Positions 33,265 through 43,670 of a stretch of 43,819 nt of DNA are shown here, piece by piece. The stretch spans positions 1 to 43,819 of the forward strand of contig CAMBZN010000011.1 of assembly GCA_945872565.1 (NCBI GenBank), given 5' to 3'. A program made the position numbers and the translations under genes. The stretch comes from Chlamydia trachomatis (lineage in GTDB: Bacteria; Chlamydiota; Chlamydiia; Chlamydiales; 2-12-FULL-49-11). The notes under the pieces are model-generated. The model was not told where the DNA came from. It was given only the letters and a program-made list of their open reading frames with translations, and did not search any database. Every line of letters begins with the position of its first letter. Positions within the stretch are counted from its first letter, which is position 1.

Positions 33265-34824
33265 TTACTGTCGTCTTGCTGCCTCGATCACCTGAGCGTC
33301 TGCTTGAAGCTCTGCGCTTGCATATCTAATTGCAAATCCATTTTCAGTAACCGCAGCAAGCACTAATGTCAGGTTATTTTGGAGCTCTTTACTTGCATAC
33401 TCAAGTGCACAGCCATTTTTGGTAACAGCCTTGAACATGAATTGATAGTCCTCTCTGAGCTTGATATATCCTCTGCCTTCTATGTAACATTTGCCTGTAT
33501 ATTCCATTGCAAGATGAAATGCGGTAGTATTTTTCGAATTAATAACAGCAAGAATCAATTCTGGGTCTGTTTTGTAACTTGCAAAATAAAACATCCTCCA
33601 ATCTTTCGTAACAGCAGCAAGTGCTAGGTCGCGGTTTCCTTTGAGTCTTTTACTTGCATATTTAAATGCAGAGCCTTTATTGTCGATAGCAGCAAACACT
33701 AGACCGTAGTCATCTTGGAACTCTTTATTTGCATACTTTAGTGCATCGCCATGTTGGGTAATAGCAGCAAGCACTATATCCCTATCTTTTTTATGTCTTG
33801 CACTTGCATGCTCAAGTGCACGGCCATTTTGGGTAATAGCAGCAAGCACTAGATTCCCGTTATCTTGCAGCTCTTTACTTGCATGCTCAAGTGCCCAGCC
33901 ATAGCGGTTCACAGCAGCAAGCGCTACATCAAAATCAGCTTGGAGTCTTTTGCTTACCCACGCAAATTCCCGGCCATTTTTGGCAACAGCAGCAAGCACT
34001 ACCCGCCTATTATCTTGAAGCTTAGGAGTTCTTAAGCAGAAATTCTCAAGAGAATAATTGGCTTTAATAGCTGCAAGCGCTTGAATAAGTTCCTGATCCT
34101 CCACTGGTATAAAAGCTAATGGCATGTGGCGTCCAGGTGAAACCTCCATAGTGTTTATTTCTTCTTCGGTCATTTCTTTTCTATTCGGAGAATAAAACAA
34201 AAAGCCAGAGCAAAGATCAAAATCTGGTCTACCCAATAAAGCCCTTACGATAAAATCATATCTTGAGAACTCTGTTTTTAAGGGAACATCGAGGCCATCG
34301 ATCACAACACCAGAACGCGCATATTCTAAATTCAATGAAAATGTCGTAGGAAGAGGCCTTGCTGGGTTTGTATCTATTCCTAGCATCTGTGCCATCATAG
34401 CGCTTATACCTGAAGCATAAGGGGTAGCCCATTGTCCAAGTACTCTTGTTAAGGCTGCTTGATCCCCTGTTTGTGTGGGTGGATATAGCCTTGCACCAGT
34501 TGACTGCGGACCCGCTACCTGCTCGTCCACTTCCTGCTCGTCCACTTCCTGCTCGTCCGCTCCTTGAGGAACATCTACTTGAGGAACATCTACTTGAGGA
34601 CCATCTACTTGAGGAAGGCTTGAGGTACTTTTCAAAGAGCACATATTTCCCAATAATATACATAGATCGGTAAGTGGAAGGATTATGCTAAAACTGTAGC
34701 CTATGTAAGCAAAAACCTTAGCAACTATCTTCGAACATTTCAGCTGATCACATGCAGTATTTATATGTTCAAATACAGGTTTTACATCGCATTTTATTAA
34801 TTGATTACTTTTTACAATTTCCAT
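33265..34824 (-). CDS. DUF4116-repeat protein
   Basis: The frame is open from 34935, but ATG 34824 (MEIVKSNQL) has AAGGGTAAT upstream, giving 519 residues. A hydrophobic segment occurs near 43-65 (VFAYIGYSFSIILPLTDLCI). A Pro/Gln/Val/Asp low-complexity region follows (15-bp DNA repeats about 34519-34620). From about residue 265 to the end come repeated units of the DUF4116 type: VLAAVTQNGRALEHASKELQ, roughly nine in number. DUF4116 arrays are seen in amoeba-associated bacteria and probably form helical solenoids for protein binding; an effector or surface role is possible. It is transcribed alone. Confidence 0.85.
   Translation of the reverse strand: MEIVKSNQLIKCDVKPVFEHINTACDQLKCSKIVAKVFAYIGYSFSIILPLTDLCILLGNMCSLKSTSSLPQVDGPQVDVPQVDVPQGADEQEVDEQEVDEQVAGPQSTGARLYPPTQTGDQAALTRVLGQWATPYASGISAMMAQMLGIDTNPARPLPTTFSLNLEYARSGVVIDGLDVPLKTEFSRYDFIVRALLGRPDFDLCSGFLFYSPNRKEMTEEEINTMEVSPGRHMPLAFIPVEDQELIQALAAIKANYSLENFCLRTPKLQDNRRVVLAAVAKNGREFAWVSKRLQADFDVALAAVNRYGWALEHASKELQDNGNLVLAAITQNGRALEHASARHKKDRDIVLAAITQHGDALKYANKEFQDDYGLVFAAIDNKGSAFKYASKRLKGNRDLALAAVTKDWRMFYFASYKTDPELILAVINSKNTTAFHLAMEYTGKCYIEGRGYIKLREDYQFMFKAVTKNGCALEYASKELQNNLTLVLAAVTENGFAIRYASAELQADAQVIEAARRQ
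34519..34620 (-). repeat. Two adjacent 15-bp tandem repeats in the DUF4116 gene
   Basis: Three units of CTGCTCGTCCACTTC-type and about four of TTGAGGAACATCTAC-type encode EQEVD and PQVDV repeats. Multiples of three, so the frame is kept. Confidence 0.88.
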
Positions 34825-35153
34825 ATTACCCTTATCTAATGTTGAATTCTGAATTCTATAATAAATCCATATATAATAATTATACCATAAATGTATGTTA
34901 AATTTAAATAAAAATTCGATGAGACTTTTTCTCAACTGATAACCAATTGCTCGTCAGCTGTTTATGAAATCACCTATTTTGCGCTTCTCAATAGAAAGTC
35001 ACCCAAATGTATTCACTTGAAGCTTTATATCTTTAAACTATTCATTTTAAATTATTTATATTTCAATTTTTCTTGTATTTCAACTTTCGAACTGAAAACT
35101 ATGTAAACTTTAATTTAGTAACATTAAATTGCAATAATTGAGATAATGTTATT
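34825..35153. other. AT-rich divergent promoter region
   Basis: 329 bp between the DUF4116 gene and the kinase gene, divergently transcribed. Very AT-rich. It holds the right copy of the short direct repeat (35106-35137) 20 bp before the kinase start. I see no RNA gene or ORF of note. Confidence 0.5.
35115..35132. repeat. Short direct repeat, right copy
   Basis: Identical to 33164-33181, directly upstream of the kinase gene. It could be a shared promoter element or the footprint of an inserted cassette. Confidence 0.7.
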
Positions 35154-36194
35154 ATGAATACATTTATACTATCCATATCATTGTTATTAAATAGTTACTT
35201 TCTGCCAGTTCCTATGGAAAGGGCTCATGATTACTCTAAAAAGTTAGAGGTTGTAAACGACAATGAGGACCTAAAAAGAATTAATAGTCGATTTTTTAAT
35301 TTAGAATTTGTGACATTCAAAAAATTAATGGCAGGTGAAGACTTAGCTGAGTCCGGCAAAGGGAGCACCATTTATTTTGCTTATAGTGATAACGGCAATC
35401 CTTTGGCTGTAATAAAAGAGGTTCCTGTAGAGGATTGTTATGATCGAAAAGAACTCAAAAATGAAATCTCATCTCTCTATGAGCGCTACTTTAGAAATAC
35501 AAAGCATTTCACTGTCCCCCGCCTAATTGGAACGGCAGAATTTTCCTCAGAACAAAAATCGTCGGCATATATTGTAGAAACTATGGCGCAAGGAAAATCC
35601 ATAAATCAATTGGTAAAAGATGTTGCAAAATCAAAAGGGATCAACCGAGGTCGAGCAATGGTTGTTTTAAACAAAGCAATGGAAAACACTGCCCTTTCCT
35701 TTGCTGAATTTCACTCCCTCCAACCAAAATCTTCCTATTCCCCCTACTATGACCATGAATACAGTGCTGTAAAGCACGGCACTTTCAAGGGTCCTTACGG
35801 AATCATTCATGGCGATGCCCATCTTGGCAATATTTTTTATGATAGCAAGTCTTCCAAAACAACCTTTATCGATCTTTCCTTTATGCCCGATTCATTAAAA
35901 GGGGCTCCTGTCGGATTAGATAGTGGAAAATTCATTTTTACCCTTGAAGGCATCTCTTCCTTTTATGGACTAACAGAAAATGAAATTTCTCAACTTACTT
36001 CCACCTATACAAAAACCTACCTTGCACACAACCCAAAAATGACCAAAGAATTGATCGATCAATACACTGAAATTGCCTACAAAAGCTACGCATTCCCATC
36101 AGATTCCTTTACAAGTGATCACACAGATCAGGGTGGATACCTCTACCGTTTTGCTATGGACAAAATTGGCAACAGAGAAAAAACTATTGTTTAG
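35154..36194 (+). CDS. APH-fold phosphotransferase with N-terminal hydrophobic segment
   Basis: 346 residues. The APH/choline-kinase active site is clear: catalytic loop IIHGDAHLGNIF (H219, D221, N226) and metal-binding Asp240 in FIDLSF. The N-lobe has GSTIYFAYSDNGNPLAVIKE with the ATP-binding Lys. The first 18 residues (MNTFILSISLLLNSYFLPVP) are signal-peptide-like, which is unusual for a small-molecule kinase. Export or secretion into the host is one reading; a mis-chosen start is another, since no ribosome site stands out. It converges with pssA with an 11-bp overlap of 3' ends. Substrate unknown. Confidence 0.8.
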   Translation: MNTFILSISLLLNSYFLPVPMERAHDYSKKLEVVNDNEDLKRINSRFFNLEFVTFKKLMAGEDLAESGKGSTIYFAYSDNGNPLAVIKEVPVEDCYDRKELKNEISSLYERYFRNTKHFTVPRLIGTAEFSSEQKSSAYIVETMAQGKSINQLVKDVAKSKGINRGRAMVVLNKAMENTALSFAEFHSLQPKSSYSPYYDHEYSAVKHGTFKGPYGIIHGDAHLGNIFYDSKSSKTTFIDLSFMPDSLKGAPVGLDSGKFIFTLEGISSFYGLTENEISQLTSTYTKTYLAHNPKMTKELIDQYTEIAYKSYAFPSDSFTSDHTDQGGYLYRFAMDKIGNREKTIV

Positions 36195-36954
36195 GTTTAA
36201 GCTTTTTTCGAAATGGGGCCAATACGAGCGAAAATAGAATATACCCCCAAGAACTAATAAATAAAAGGGCTGCAAGGTTATATATTAACCCATAAAGAAA
36301 AATAATAATGCAAAGCATACTAATAAAAACAGTCTCAAAAGAGCGCAGTCTTATATTAAAACTTTTTGCACTAGAAAAACGAATTCTTGAAAGCATCAGG
36401 TAGGCTAAAACAATCGCAATAGCCGACATAATCCATGCTCTTGCCACAAGATCCAAGGTATAACGAGAAGTAAAAAACGGTGCATGGAAAAATAAATTTG
36501 GCGAGATAAACGCCATAGCTGCCGCAGGAATAGGGAGCCCTACAAAAGCCTTGCCCTTCTCCTCTTTATCCACAGCTTGCGTTATATTAAATCTTACAAG
36601 GCGAAGCACACCGCAAATAGTATAGATCAAAGCAGAACAGATCGCAAAAAACGCAACAACACTTTCATCACTAAAAAAAATCGAACTTAAAAAAAGCGCA
36701 GAGGGGGCAACCCCAAAAGTAATGGCATCGCTTAAACTATCAAATTCAAGCCCAAAATCAGATTCTCCCCTCACTGCACGTGCTACCGCACCATCGAGAA
36801 CGTCAGCAAACGCTGCTAAAAGGAGAATGTATGTCATCGTTTGCATCAACCCAAACGTCCTATCCCCAGCCATATTCACTCTGAAAATAACAAACAACCC
36901 ACACGCTAAGCCAAAGGTAGTGATAAGATTTGGTATGATGGCTCTTTTTTGCAT
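36184..36954 (-). CDS. pssA: CDP-diacylglycerol-serine O-phosphatidyltransferase
   Basis: 256 residues with about seven membrane helices. The CDP-alcohol phosphotransferase motif is complete: D51, D54-G55, A58-R59, G68, D72 and D76 (DVLDGAVARA followed by VRGESDFGLEFDSLSDAI). The enzyme makes phosphatidylserine from CDP-diacylglycerol and serine in the inner membrane, the step toward phosphatidylethanolamine. The sequence fits the membrane (type II) PssA found in Chlamydiota and Gram-positives. The opening PNLITTFGLACGL is typical for the family. It overlaps the kinase gene tail to tail by 11 bp. Confidence 0.92.
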   Translation of the reverse strand: MQKRAIIPNLITTFGLACGLFVIFRVNMAGDRTFGLMQTMTYILLLAAFADVLDGAVARAVRGESDFGLEFDSLSDAITFGVAPSALFLSSIFFSDESVVAFFAICSALIYTICGVLRLVRFNITQAVDKEEKGKAFVGLPIPAAAMAFISPNLFFHAPFFTSRYTLDLVARAWIMSAIAIVLAYLMLSRIRFSSAKSFNIRLRSFETVFISMLCIIIFLYGLIYNLAALLFISSWGYILFSLVLAPFRKKLKPKQ

Positions 36955-37036
36955 TCCCTCATCTTAACTCATCTCTAAATAACTTTCTATCGAAATAAAC
37001 CCCTATTATGTTAAGGTCCGTTAAATCAGGGTAATT

Positions 37037-38695
37037 ATGCAAAGGTCCGTTAAAAAACTTCGCCCTAAAGCTAACAGGCTATTTAGCTTTTCTGCAAATT
37101 GGAAACGATCCAATAAAGAACTGAACATTCTACTTGCAGAACAACTCATTGCTCTTTCAGAAAACGAAATTTTCCCAAAACCAATCGAGCTGTTTTTTAA
37201 AATCAAGTCGTTTAAGGCCCTTCTGCACAATCTTAGCAATGGTTCTATGTGGAAAAGTGTCTATGTGTTCACCGACCAAGACCACCACCCACCTAAAGAG
37301 ATTCAAAAAATACAAGCAATCACCTCTGCATTTCAAAAGCTCAGCTCTATCTCCCATTACCCCAACTACCCTAATCATCCCATCTCAAAAGCCAAACTCT
37401 TGATAGAACATATCCATGATTACCTTTTTGTAGTCTACAAATTACAATCCCTTGAATGCAAGGAGTCAAAAGCCATTGCAAAGCACCTTCTTTCAACAGT
37501 TGGTCTTTTTATCAAAGCCTTCAAACAAACAGTGAAAGATAAAAAAACTTTCAAAAATCTTGAATATAAACAGCAGCTTTGCACTTTAAAAGCAATTACT
37601 ACAAAATCCATCTCCCTTGATTTATTATCTTCTGCTCATCACATCATGTCCTCTCTACAATTACAAAGCAGTTCACAAAGCGTCTACAAAGTACACAAAA
37701 TTCTCAATCAAATGCACACAGAACTTGAAATCACTTTTGACTCTATTTCAAAAAATGCCCCTTTTTTCCTCCCCTATTCCATCAAAAAAACACTGCACGA
37801 ACAGTTAAATCAATCAAGCTCATCCTTGGAGCTCTATCAAAATCTTATAACGATGTTCAATCACTGTAAATATGAAATGATCGAGACCAAACAAAAAAGC
37901 CACAGCGAAAATGTCTTTGAAGCCACCATCCCTTTGCATGTTCTTGAGCAAAGCTTACAAACAATTAGCTCCGATGATTCTCTACCTAAACAGTTTACTC
38001 TCTACTACAATCTACACTATACAAAAGTAAAATCGCCATTAATGAAGATAGAAAAATGCAATTCTCAAATTGGCTATTTCCTTTCAGGCTTTTATGAAAC
38101 TCAAGTAAGTTACCTTTTAGAATTGCTAAACAACCCAACAACTCAAGAAACACATCCTGTAGACCTTACAAATCTTGACTCCTTGCTTGAACAGATCATA
38201 AACTTTTTGCACACCTACGCAAAGATCAAGCCCGAACTTTTACAGACAGATATCAAACAGGCTTTCACAAACCCAGCTATCAAAGATTTATCCATTAATG
38301 ATGCAAAGTCTTACGTGACTTTCACCCTCTCCTTAATTCTCCCTGAAAAAGAGGAAAAAACCTTTATCTCCTTAGAAAAAGATAGTAGAAAGATTCTAAC
38401 AGAGCTCCTTGCTATTTATAAATCTATGAATCAAAAAAGTTTCCATGCGACTCTATTAAAAGAAAAAATAAAAGGGCTATACTTAATGGACGTTCCCTCT
38501 TTTCATCTCGGATGGTATTTGTTTGGCGAAATCATTTCTATTTTGTATATTTTATCTTCACTACAAAATGATCAACCAACTAAGAAAATTGAGTCTTTTC
38601 TTATCAATTTATATCAACATCCTATTTTTTCCATTTTGTTAAACACAAAATCTTCTAGCTTACCTGAGATTTTAATTAAAATGCAAATGATTTAG
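37037..38695 (+). CDS. Large hypothetical protein
   Basis: 552 residues from ATG 37037. Basic N-terminus (MQRSVKKLRPKANRLF), otherwise a mostly helical soluble protein rich in Leu/Ser/Lys, with no signal peptide, membrane helix or catalytic motif visible. It lies divergent from pssA. A 13-bp direct repeat (AAGGTCCGTTAAA) occurs at 37013-37025 and 37042-37054, around the start codon. The family was not recognised. The long uninterrupted frame with host-like codon use makes the gene credible. Confidence 0.82.
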   Translation: MQRSVKKLRPKANRLFSFSANWKRSNKELNILLAEQLIALSENEIFPKPIELFFKIKSFKALLHNLSNGSMWKSVYVFTDQDHHPPKEIQKIQAITSAFQKLSSISHYPNYPNHPISKAKLLIEHIHDYLFVVYKLQSLECKESKAIAKHLLSTVGLFIKAFKQTVKDKKTFKNLEYKQQLCTLKAITTKSISLDLLSSAHHIMSSLQLQSSSQSVYKVHKILNQMHTELEITFDSISKNAPFFLPYSIKKTLHEQLNQSSSSLELYQNLITMFNHCKYEMIETKQKSHSENVFEATIPLHVLEQSLQTISSDDSLPKQFTLYYNLHYTKVKSPLMKIEKCNSQIGYFLSGFYETQVSYLLELLNNPTTQETHPVDLTNLDSLLEQIINFLHTYAKIKPELLQTDIKQAFTNPAIKDLSINDAKSYVTFTLSLILPEKEEKTFISLEKDSRKILTELLAIYKSMNQKSFHATLLKEKIKGLYLMDVPSFHLGWYLFGEIISILYILSSLQNDQPTKKIESFLINLYQHPIFSILLNTKSSSLPEILIKMQMI

Positions 38696-38739
38696 CTTCT
38701 AGAAAAAACATTTTTTTTCTCTGGACAAATAGAGTAGAA

Positions 38740-38755
38740 ATACAATATATAGTAT
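38740..38755 (+). promoter_or_regulatory. NrdR box 1 upstream of nrdA
   Basis: ATACAATATATAGTAT is a near-palindrome matching the NrdR consensus (acaCwAtATaTwGtgt). Confidence 0.75.
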
Positions 38756-38770
38756 CTTTCATAGACAATA

Positions 38771-38788
38771 AATACTATATCTAGTATT
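38771..38788 (+). promoter_or_regulatory. NrdR box 2 upstream of nrdA
   Basis: AATACTATATCTAGTATT is a second near-palindrome, with centres about 32 bp (three helical turns) from box 1, the spacing usual for paired NrdR sites. It lies 34 bp before the nrdA start. Confidence 0.75.
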
Positions 38789-38821
38789 TGAAAGAAGAAA
38801 GAACAATTTAACAGGAGTGTT

Positions 38822-41800
38822 ATGAAAGACAATAAAGAGATATTAACCCAAGATCTTATTAATCCATTACATGGATCTATAAAAACAAAAACAGACACTC
38901 TTACCATTGTGAAAAGAAACGGAGCGATACTTCCCTTTAGAAGAGAGCGTATTGAAAATGCTCTTGCTGCAGCATTTTGTGATACAAAAAGTCTTGAAAA
39001 AGATGCACCTTTACCCACTGCCACAAAAAACACCATTATCAGACTTACCTCTATTGTAGAAGAAAAGTCTAAACACCTTGGAGAAAAGGGGGTTACTCTT
39101 ACCGTAGAAGGGATTCAAGATTTAGTGGAAATCACTTTAATGAAGAACAATTTCCATGATGTTGCCCGAGATTATATTCTCTATCGAGACAAAAAAAGAG
39201 AAAAGAGGGCTGAAGAGCACAAAATGATCACTATTTTAAGTGCAGATGGCATTACCAAAAGACGCTTTAACCCGATGAAGATCGCAGCTTCTTTAGAGAG
39301 TCTTTTTAGAAGCCACCATCAACTTGAAGGTCAAACAGAAGAAGGTGTTGTTGCATCGATCAATGAGGTAACAGCCCATGTTGCAAAAACGATCTTTGCT
39401 CTTGATCAAGATACAATTACACGTGACTTGCTTGAAGAGATCACAGAAAACTCCTTGATGGAACTTGGCTTTTATAATGAGGCAAAGCAATATATTCGTT
39501 CTAGAAATGGTGAAGAATTAACAAAAATACAAAAAACTCCGGGCAAAACATTTGTGATCACAGGCGAAAAAAACTCTACTTACTCCATTTCTGAAGAGGA
39601 TGTTCGCAAACAAATTACCCATGCATGTAGAAATACAGCAAATGTGGACGTAGATGCGTTAGTTCTTGCCTCTCTTTTAAATTTCTATGAAGGAATTACT
39701 GAAGTAGAGGTGGATACAGCTTTAATTATGGCAGCTCGTGCTCGCATTGAAATTGAGCCTAACTATACTTATGTGACTGCAAAGCTTCTGATGGAAAAAA
39801 TTTATCGAGAGACTTTAGAGTGTTCCTCTCGTGAAAAAAGTTTCGAGCAAAACTACCGTGAGTATTTTATTAGCTACATTCAAAAAGGTATTTCTGTGGA
39901 AAGACTTTCTGCTGAACTATACGATTTTGATTTAGATGCACTCTCTCAAGCAATTGTTCCAGATAGAGACTACCTTCTTCAATACCTTGGTCTACAAACT
40001 CTTTATGATAGATATTTCATCCACCACAAAGAGAGAAGACTGGAGACTCCCCAGATTTTCTGGATGAGGGTTTCTATGGGCCTTTCTATTCGTGAGGAGA
40101 ACAAAACACAAAGGGCCATTGAATTTTACAATATTCTTTCTCGTCTGCTTTATTCTCCAGGTACCCCTACCCTGTTTAATTCTGGAACCAACCACTCTCA
40201 ATTGAGTTCTTGTTATCTTTCCACAATTGATGATGACCTATCCCATATTTTTAAAGTGATCTCTGATGATGCACAGCTTTCTAAATGGGCAGGGGGACTG
40301 GGCAATGACTGGACAAATGTTCGTGCAACAGGATCTGTAATCAAAGGGACAAATGGAAGATCCCAAGGGGTTATTCCATTCTTAAAAGTTGCTAATGATA
40401 CGGCAGTTGCTGTAAATCAGGGGGGAAAACGAAAAGGGGCCCTTTGTTCTTACTTAGAGACATGGCACCTTGATATTGAAAACTTTCTAGAGCTGCGAAA
40501 AAATACGGGAGATGAAAGACGGCGCACCCACGATATGAATACTGCAAACTGGATTCCAGATCTATTCATGAAGCGGGTGGAGCAAAATAAGCCTTGGACC
40601 CTTTTTACTCCTTGCGATGTTCCTGATCTTCATAGTCTTTACGGCTCTGCATTTGAAAAGCGCTATGAAGAATATGAAAAACAAGTGGAAGAAGGGAAAA
40701 TTGCTTTGTATCGAAGGGTGGATGCAAAAGATCTTTGGAGAAAGATGCTTAGCATGCTTTTTGAAACAGGTCATCCTTGGATCACCTTTAAGGATCCATC
40801 CAATGTAAGATCTCCTCAAAGTCATGTAGGAACAGTACATAGTTCTAACCTGTGCACAGAGATTTTACTAAATACTTCTAAAGAAGAGGTAGCGGTTTGT
40901 AACCTTGGATCTATAAATTTAATAGCCCACCTTGATAGCCAAAACAATATCGATGAATCGCTACTTGAATATACAGTAACAACAGCTATTCGTATGCTCG
41001 ATAACGTGATCGATATTAACTTTTATCCAATCCCTGAGGCAAAAAACTCCAACAGCAAACATAGACCTATTGGTCTTGGGTTGATGGGTTTTCAAGATTT
41101 GCTTCATAAAAAGTTGATCAGCTATGCAAGTTTTGAAGCAGCAGATGTTGCAGATGATGTAATGGAGATAATCTCTTACTATACTATTATTGCCTCATCA
41201 AATTTAGCTAAAGAGCGGGGTTGCTATGAAAGCTATAAAGGCTCTAAATGGGATCAGGGGTTACTGCCTATTGATACGATTGCTCTGCTTGAAAAAGAAC
41301 GCGGTGAAAAAGTAGATATGGACAAATCTTCTAAAAAAGATTGGGATTTAGTGCGTAAACTTGTAAAAAAACAAGGGATGAGAAACTCTAATACGATGGC
41401 AATAGCGCCTACTGCTACTATTGCTAACATTCTTGGGGTGTCTGCATCCATCGATCCTAACTATAAAAATTTGTATGTAAAATCCAACCTTTCTGGAGAG
41501 TTTACTGTAGCAAACGTTTATCTTATTGATGAGCTTAAAAAACTTAGTTTGTGGGATAAAGAGATGCTCGACGACCTTAAATATTTCGACGGATCGATTG
41601 CTGAGATTGAAAGAATTCCAGACAGCGTTAAGAAAAATTTCTTAACTGCTTTTGAAATAGACTCTCTTTGGTTGATTGAATGTGGAAGTAGACGTCAAAA
41701 ATGGATTGATATGGGTCAATCGATGAATTTATTCCTTGCTGAACCATCGGGCAAAAAAATGCATGAAATGTACTTTGCTGCCTGGAAAAAAGGGATTAAG

Positions 41801-41977
41801 ACAACTTATTACCTTAGAGCGCTTGCTGCAACAACCATTGAAAAGTCTACTACAGACATCAATAAACGTGGTTTGCAACCAAGATGGATGAAAAACAAGT
41901 CTGCATCATCAAACATTGTGGTAGATAGAAAACCACAAGCTTGCTCGATGGATGAAGGGTGCGAGTCTTGTCAATAA
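38822..41977 (+). CDS. nrdA: Ribonucleoside-diphosphate reductase alpha subunit
   Basis: 1051 residues, ATG 38822 after ACAGGAG. Reduces ribonucleoside diphosphates for DNA synthesis. ATP-cone modules precede the core: one from about 25 ([20 protein letters not shown]), one from about 138 ([20 protein letters not shown]) and a third, weaker, from about 240 ([20 protein letters not shown]). Catalytic residues: C464 (SSCYLS), N676-x-C678-x-E680 (NLCTE), C693 (VCNLGS), and a C-terminal Cys tail ([11 protein letters not shown]) for reduction. The extra cones are typical of chlamydial NrdA and mediate dATP inhibition. It is followed by nrdB after 34 bp; NrdR boxes precede it. Confidence 0.97.
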   Translation: MKDNKEILTQDLINPLHGSIKTKTDTLTIVKRNGAILPFRRERIENALAAAFCDTKSLEKDAPLPTATKNTIIRLTSIVEEKSKHLGEKGVTLTVEGIQDLVEITLMKNNFHDVARDYILYRDKKREKRAEEHKMITILSADGITKRRFNPMKIAASLESLFRSHHQLEGQTEEGVVASINEVTAHVAKTIFALDQDTITRDLLEEITENSLMELGFYNEAKQYIRSRNGEELTKIQKTPGKTFVITGEKNSTYSISEEDVRKQITHACRNTANVDVDALVLASLLNFYEGITEVEVDTALIMAARARIEIEPNYTYVTAKLLMEKIYRETLECSSREKSFEQNYREYFISYIQKGISVERLSAELYDFDLDALSQAIVPDRDYLLQYLGLQTLYDRYFIHHKERRLETPQIFWMRVSMGLSIREENKTQRAIEFYNILSRLLYSPGTPTLFNSGTNHSQLSSCYLSTIDDDLSHIFKVISDDAQLSKWAGGLGNDWTNVRATGSVIKGTNGRSQGVIPFLKVANDTAVAVNQGGKRKGALCSYLETWHLDIENFLELRKNTGDERRRTHDMNTANWIPDLFMKRVEQNKPWTLFTPCDVPDLHSLYGSAFEKRYEEYEKQVEEGKIALYRRVDAKDLWRKMLSMLFETGHPWITFKDPSNVRSPQSHVGTVHSSNLCTEILLNTSKEEVAVCNLGSINLIAHLDSQNNIDESLLEYTVTTAIRMLDNVIDINFYPIPEAKNSNSKHRPIGLGLMGFQDLLHKKLISYASFEAADVADDVMEIISYYTIIASSNLAKERGCYESYKGSKWDQGLLPIDTIALLEKERGEKVDMDKSSKKDWDLVRKLVKKQGMRNSNTMAIAPTATIANILGVSASIDPNYKNLYVKSNLSGEFTVANVYLIDELKKLSLWDKEMLDDLKYFDGSIAEIERIPDSVKKNFLTAFEIDSLWLIECGSRRQKWIDMGQSMNLFLAEPSGKKMHEMYFAAWKKGIKTTYYLRALAATTIEKSTTDINKRGLQPRWMKNKSASSNIVVDRKPQACSMDEGCESCQ

Positions 41978-42011
41978 AAGGTATGTAAAAAATAACGATA
42001 TAGAGGGAATT

Positions 42012-43049
42012 ATGAAACAAATTGAAGTTGAGAAAGTAAAAAGATTTGATGCAAAAGAGAAAAGTTTGATCAATTGTAATCAGGTGGATGTGAATCAAAT
42101 TATGCCTATGAAATATAAATGGGCATGGGAGCACTATTTAAATGGCTGCGCTAATCACTGGATGCCTAATGAAGTGCCCATGGCAAAAGACATTGAGCTG
42201 TGGAAATCTGATGCTTTAAGTGATGCAGAAAAACTCATGGTCATGAGAAATCTTGGATTTTTCTCTACAGCCGAAAGCCTTGTTGCTAATAACATCGTTT
42301 TAGCCATTTTTAAACACGTGACCAATCCAGAAGCTCGGCAATACCTCTTAAGGCAAGCTTTTGAAGAGGCTATCCACACCCACACGTTCCACTATATCGT
42401 TGAATCACTAGACCTTAACCCTTCCGAAATTTTCAATATGTATAATGAAATTGATGTTATCGGAAAAAAAGATCAATTCGAAATGAGAATTACCGAAGAG
42501 ATCCTAAAAGATGGATTTAGTACAGATACAGAACAAGGAGCAAGGAGCTTTTTAAAAAACTTAATCGCCTACTATATTATTATGGAAGGGATTTTCTTTT
42601 ATAGCGGGTTTGCTATGATTCTTTCTCTGCATAGACAGAACAAAATGTCTGGTATTGGAGAGCAATTCCAATTTATTCTAAGGGATGAAACCATCCACTT
42701 GAACTTTGGTATTGATCTAATAAATGGAATCAAGGAAGAGAACCCTAACCTTTGGTCAAAAGAGTTTCAACAAGAAATTATCGATATGATTGACGAAGCT
42801 GTAGTACTTGAAGTAGCCTATGCTAAAGCCTGCCTTCCTAAAGGGGTTTTAGGGCTTACTGCTCCTATGTTTGAAGAATATGTTGGGTATATAGCAGATA
42901 GAAGACTTGAAAGAATTGGCCTTGGCGCTCGTTATTTTAAAACCAATCCATTTCCTTGGATGAGTGAAGTGATCGATTTGCAAAAGGAGAAAAACTTTTT
43001 CGAGACAAGGGTTACAGAATATCAATCTGCCTCAGCTCTTTCTTGGTAA
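42012..43049 (+). CDS. nrdB: Ribonucleotide reductase beta subunit, class Ic (Phe in place of radical Tyr)
   Basis: 345 residues. The frame is open from 41952, but ATG 42012 has GAGGGA upstream and follows the nrdA stop by 34 bp. Metal ligands are present: E88 (STAESL), E119 and H122 ([10 protein letters not shown]), the later E of [12 protein letters not shown], and the E and H of [11 protein letters not shown]. Four residues after H122 stands F126, where class Ia enzymes have the radical Tyr. This is the class Ic Mn/Fe type known from Chlamydia trachomatis (F127). Intact and of normal length. Confidence 0.97.
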   Translation: MKQIEVEKVKRFDAKEKSLINCNQVDVNQIMPMKYKWAWEHYLNGCANHWMPNEVPMAKDIELWKSDALSDAEKLMVMRNLGFFSTAESLVANNIVLAIFKHVTNPEARQYLLRQAFEEAIHTHTFHYIVESLDLNPSEIFNMYNEIDVIGKKDQFEMRITEEILKDGFSTDTEQGARSFLKNLIAYYIIMEGIFFYSGFAMILSLHRQNKMSGIGEQFQFILRDETIHLNFGIDLINGIKEENPNLWSKEFQQEIIDMIDEAVVLEVAYAKACLPKGVLGLTAPMFEEYVGYIADRRLERIGLGARYFKTNPFPWMSEVIDLQKEKNFFETRVTEYQSASALSW

Positions 43050-43058
43050 TTTTACCCC

Positions 43059-43097
43059 CTCTTTCCCCTTCTTTTCTTAAAAAGTGGGGGGAAAGAG
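43059..43097. terminator. Bidirectional terminator between nrdB and the small membrane gene
   Basis: CTCTTTCCCC (43059-43068) pairs with GGGGAAAGAG (43088-43097). The right arm lies in the last codons of the convergent minus-strand gene. Confidence 0.75.
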
Positions 43098-43451
43098 ATA
43101 GCTTTCGACCCGGTCTAGATTTGATCGTTTCACAAGAGCTCTCACAACCCTCTTTCTAGGTGTCGAATATTGTTGTGATGTGAGTTTAAAAAGTTTTTCA
43201 CGATCATATTCTTCTTGCATATGCACAATACCACTAGTAGCGATTAACGAAGCAGGTATCATAGCTAACGGCGGGAGAAATACCCATATTGAAAACGGAA
43301 TTAACCAAAACGATGCCACAAATATAACTGCTAGAATAATGCTAAGAGCTATTGCACATCCTCGTATTATTTTTTTGATTTTAATAGCTTTCTTTAAAAC
43401 CCCTATCTCATTTACAGTTCCGCTGTTGCAAGCGCTTACAGTACTATCCAT
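43077..43451 (-). CDS. Small membrane protein
   Basis: ATG 43451 (MDSTVSACNS) is preferred over 43481: GGAG lies 9 nt upstream. This gives 124 residues with two adjacent hydrophobic helices (CAIALSIILAVIFVASFWLI and WVFLPPLAMIPASLIATSGI) flanked by basic residues, then a charged tail. This two-helix hairpin recalls Inc-type membrane proteins of Chlamydiota, which insert into the inclusion membrane, but many small membrane proteins look alike. The 3' end overlaps the shared terminator with nrdB. The function is unknown. Confidence 0.72.
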   Translation of the reverse strand: MDSTVSACNSGTVNEIGVLKKAIKIKKIIRGCAIALSIILAVIFVASFWLIPFSIWVFLPPLAMIPASLIATSGIVHMQEEYDREKLFKLTSQQYSTPRKRVVRALVKRSNLDRVESYLFPPTF

Positions 43452-43670
43452 CTTAAAATCTCCATAATTTAAATTTATCAATTATAATTATTACATAATA
43501 TTAGATATCAATCATTATATAATTTCAAAATATTCAAAATTTCTTTAAACTGCTTAAATTGAGAAGATTCTGTAACTTTTAGCTAATTATAGAATCTCTA
43601 AATTAAATCTTTTAATTAAAATTCGATTCACTTATAATCATTATATAATTAAATAAAAAGAAGGTTTTAT

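Noticed and set aside
34256..34663. 135-residue Ser/Arg-rich minus-strand ORF
   Set aside because: Alternative frame of the 15-bp repeats in the DUF4116 gene.
41859..42134. 91-residue minus-strand ORF across the nrdA-nrdB junction
   Set aside because: Antisense to two well-supported genes; no ribosome site.
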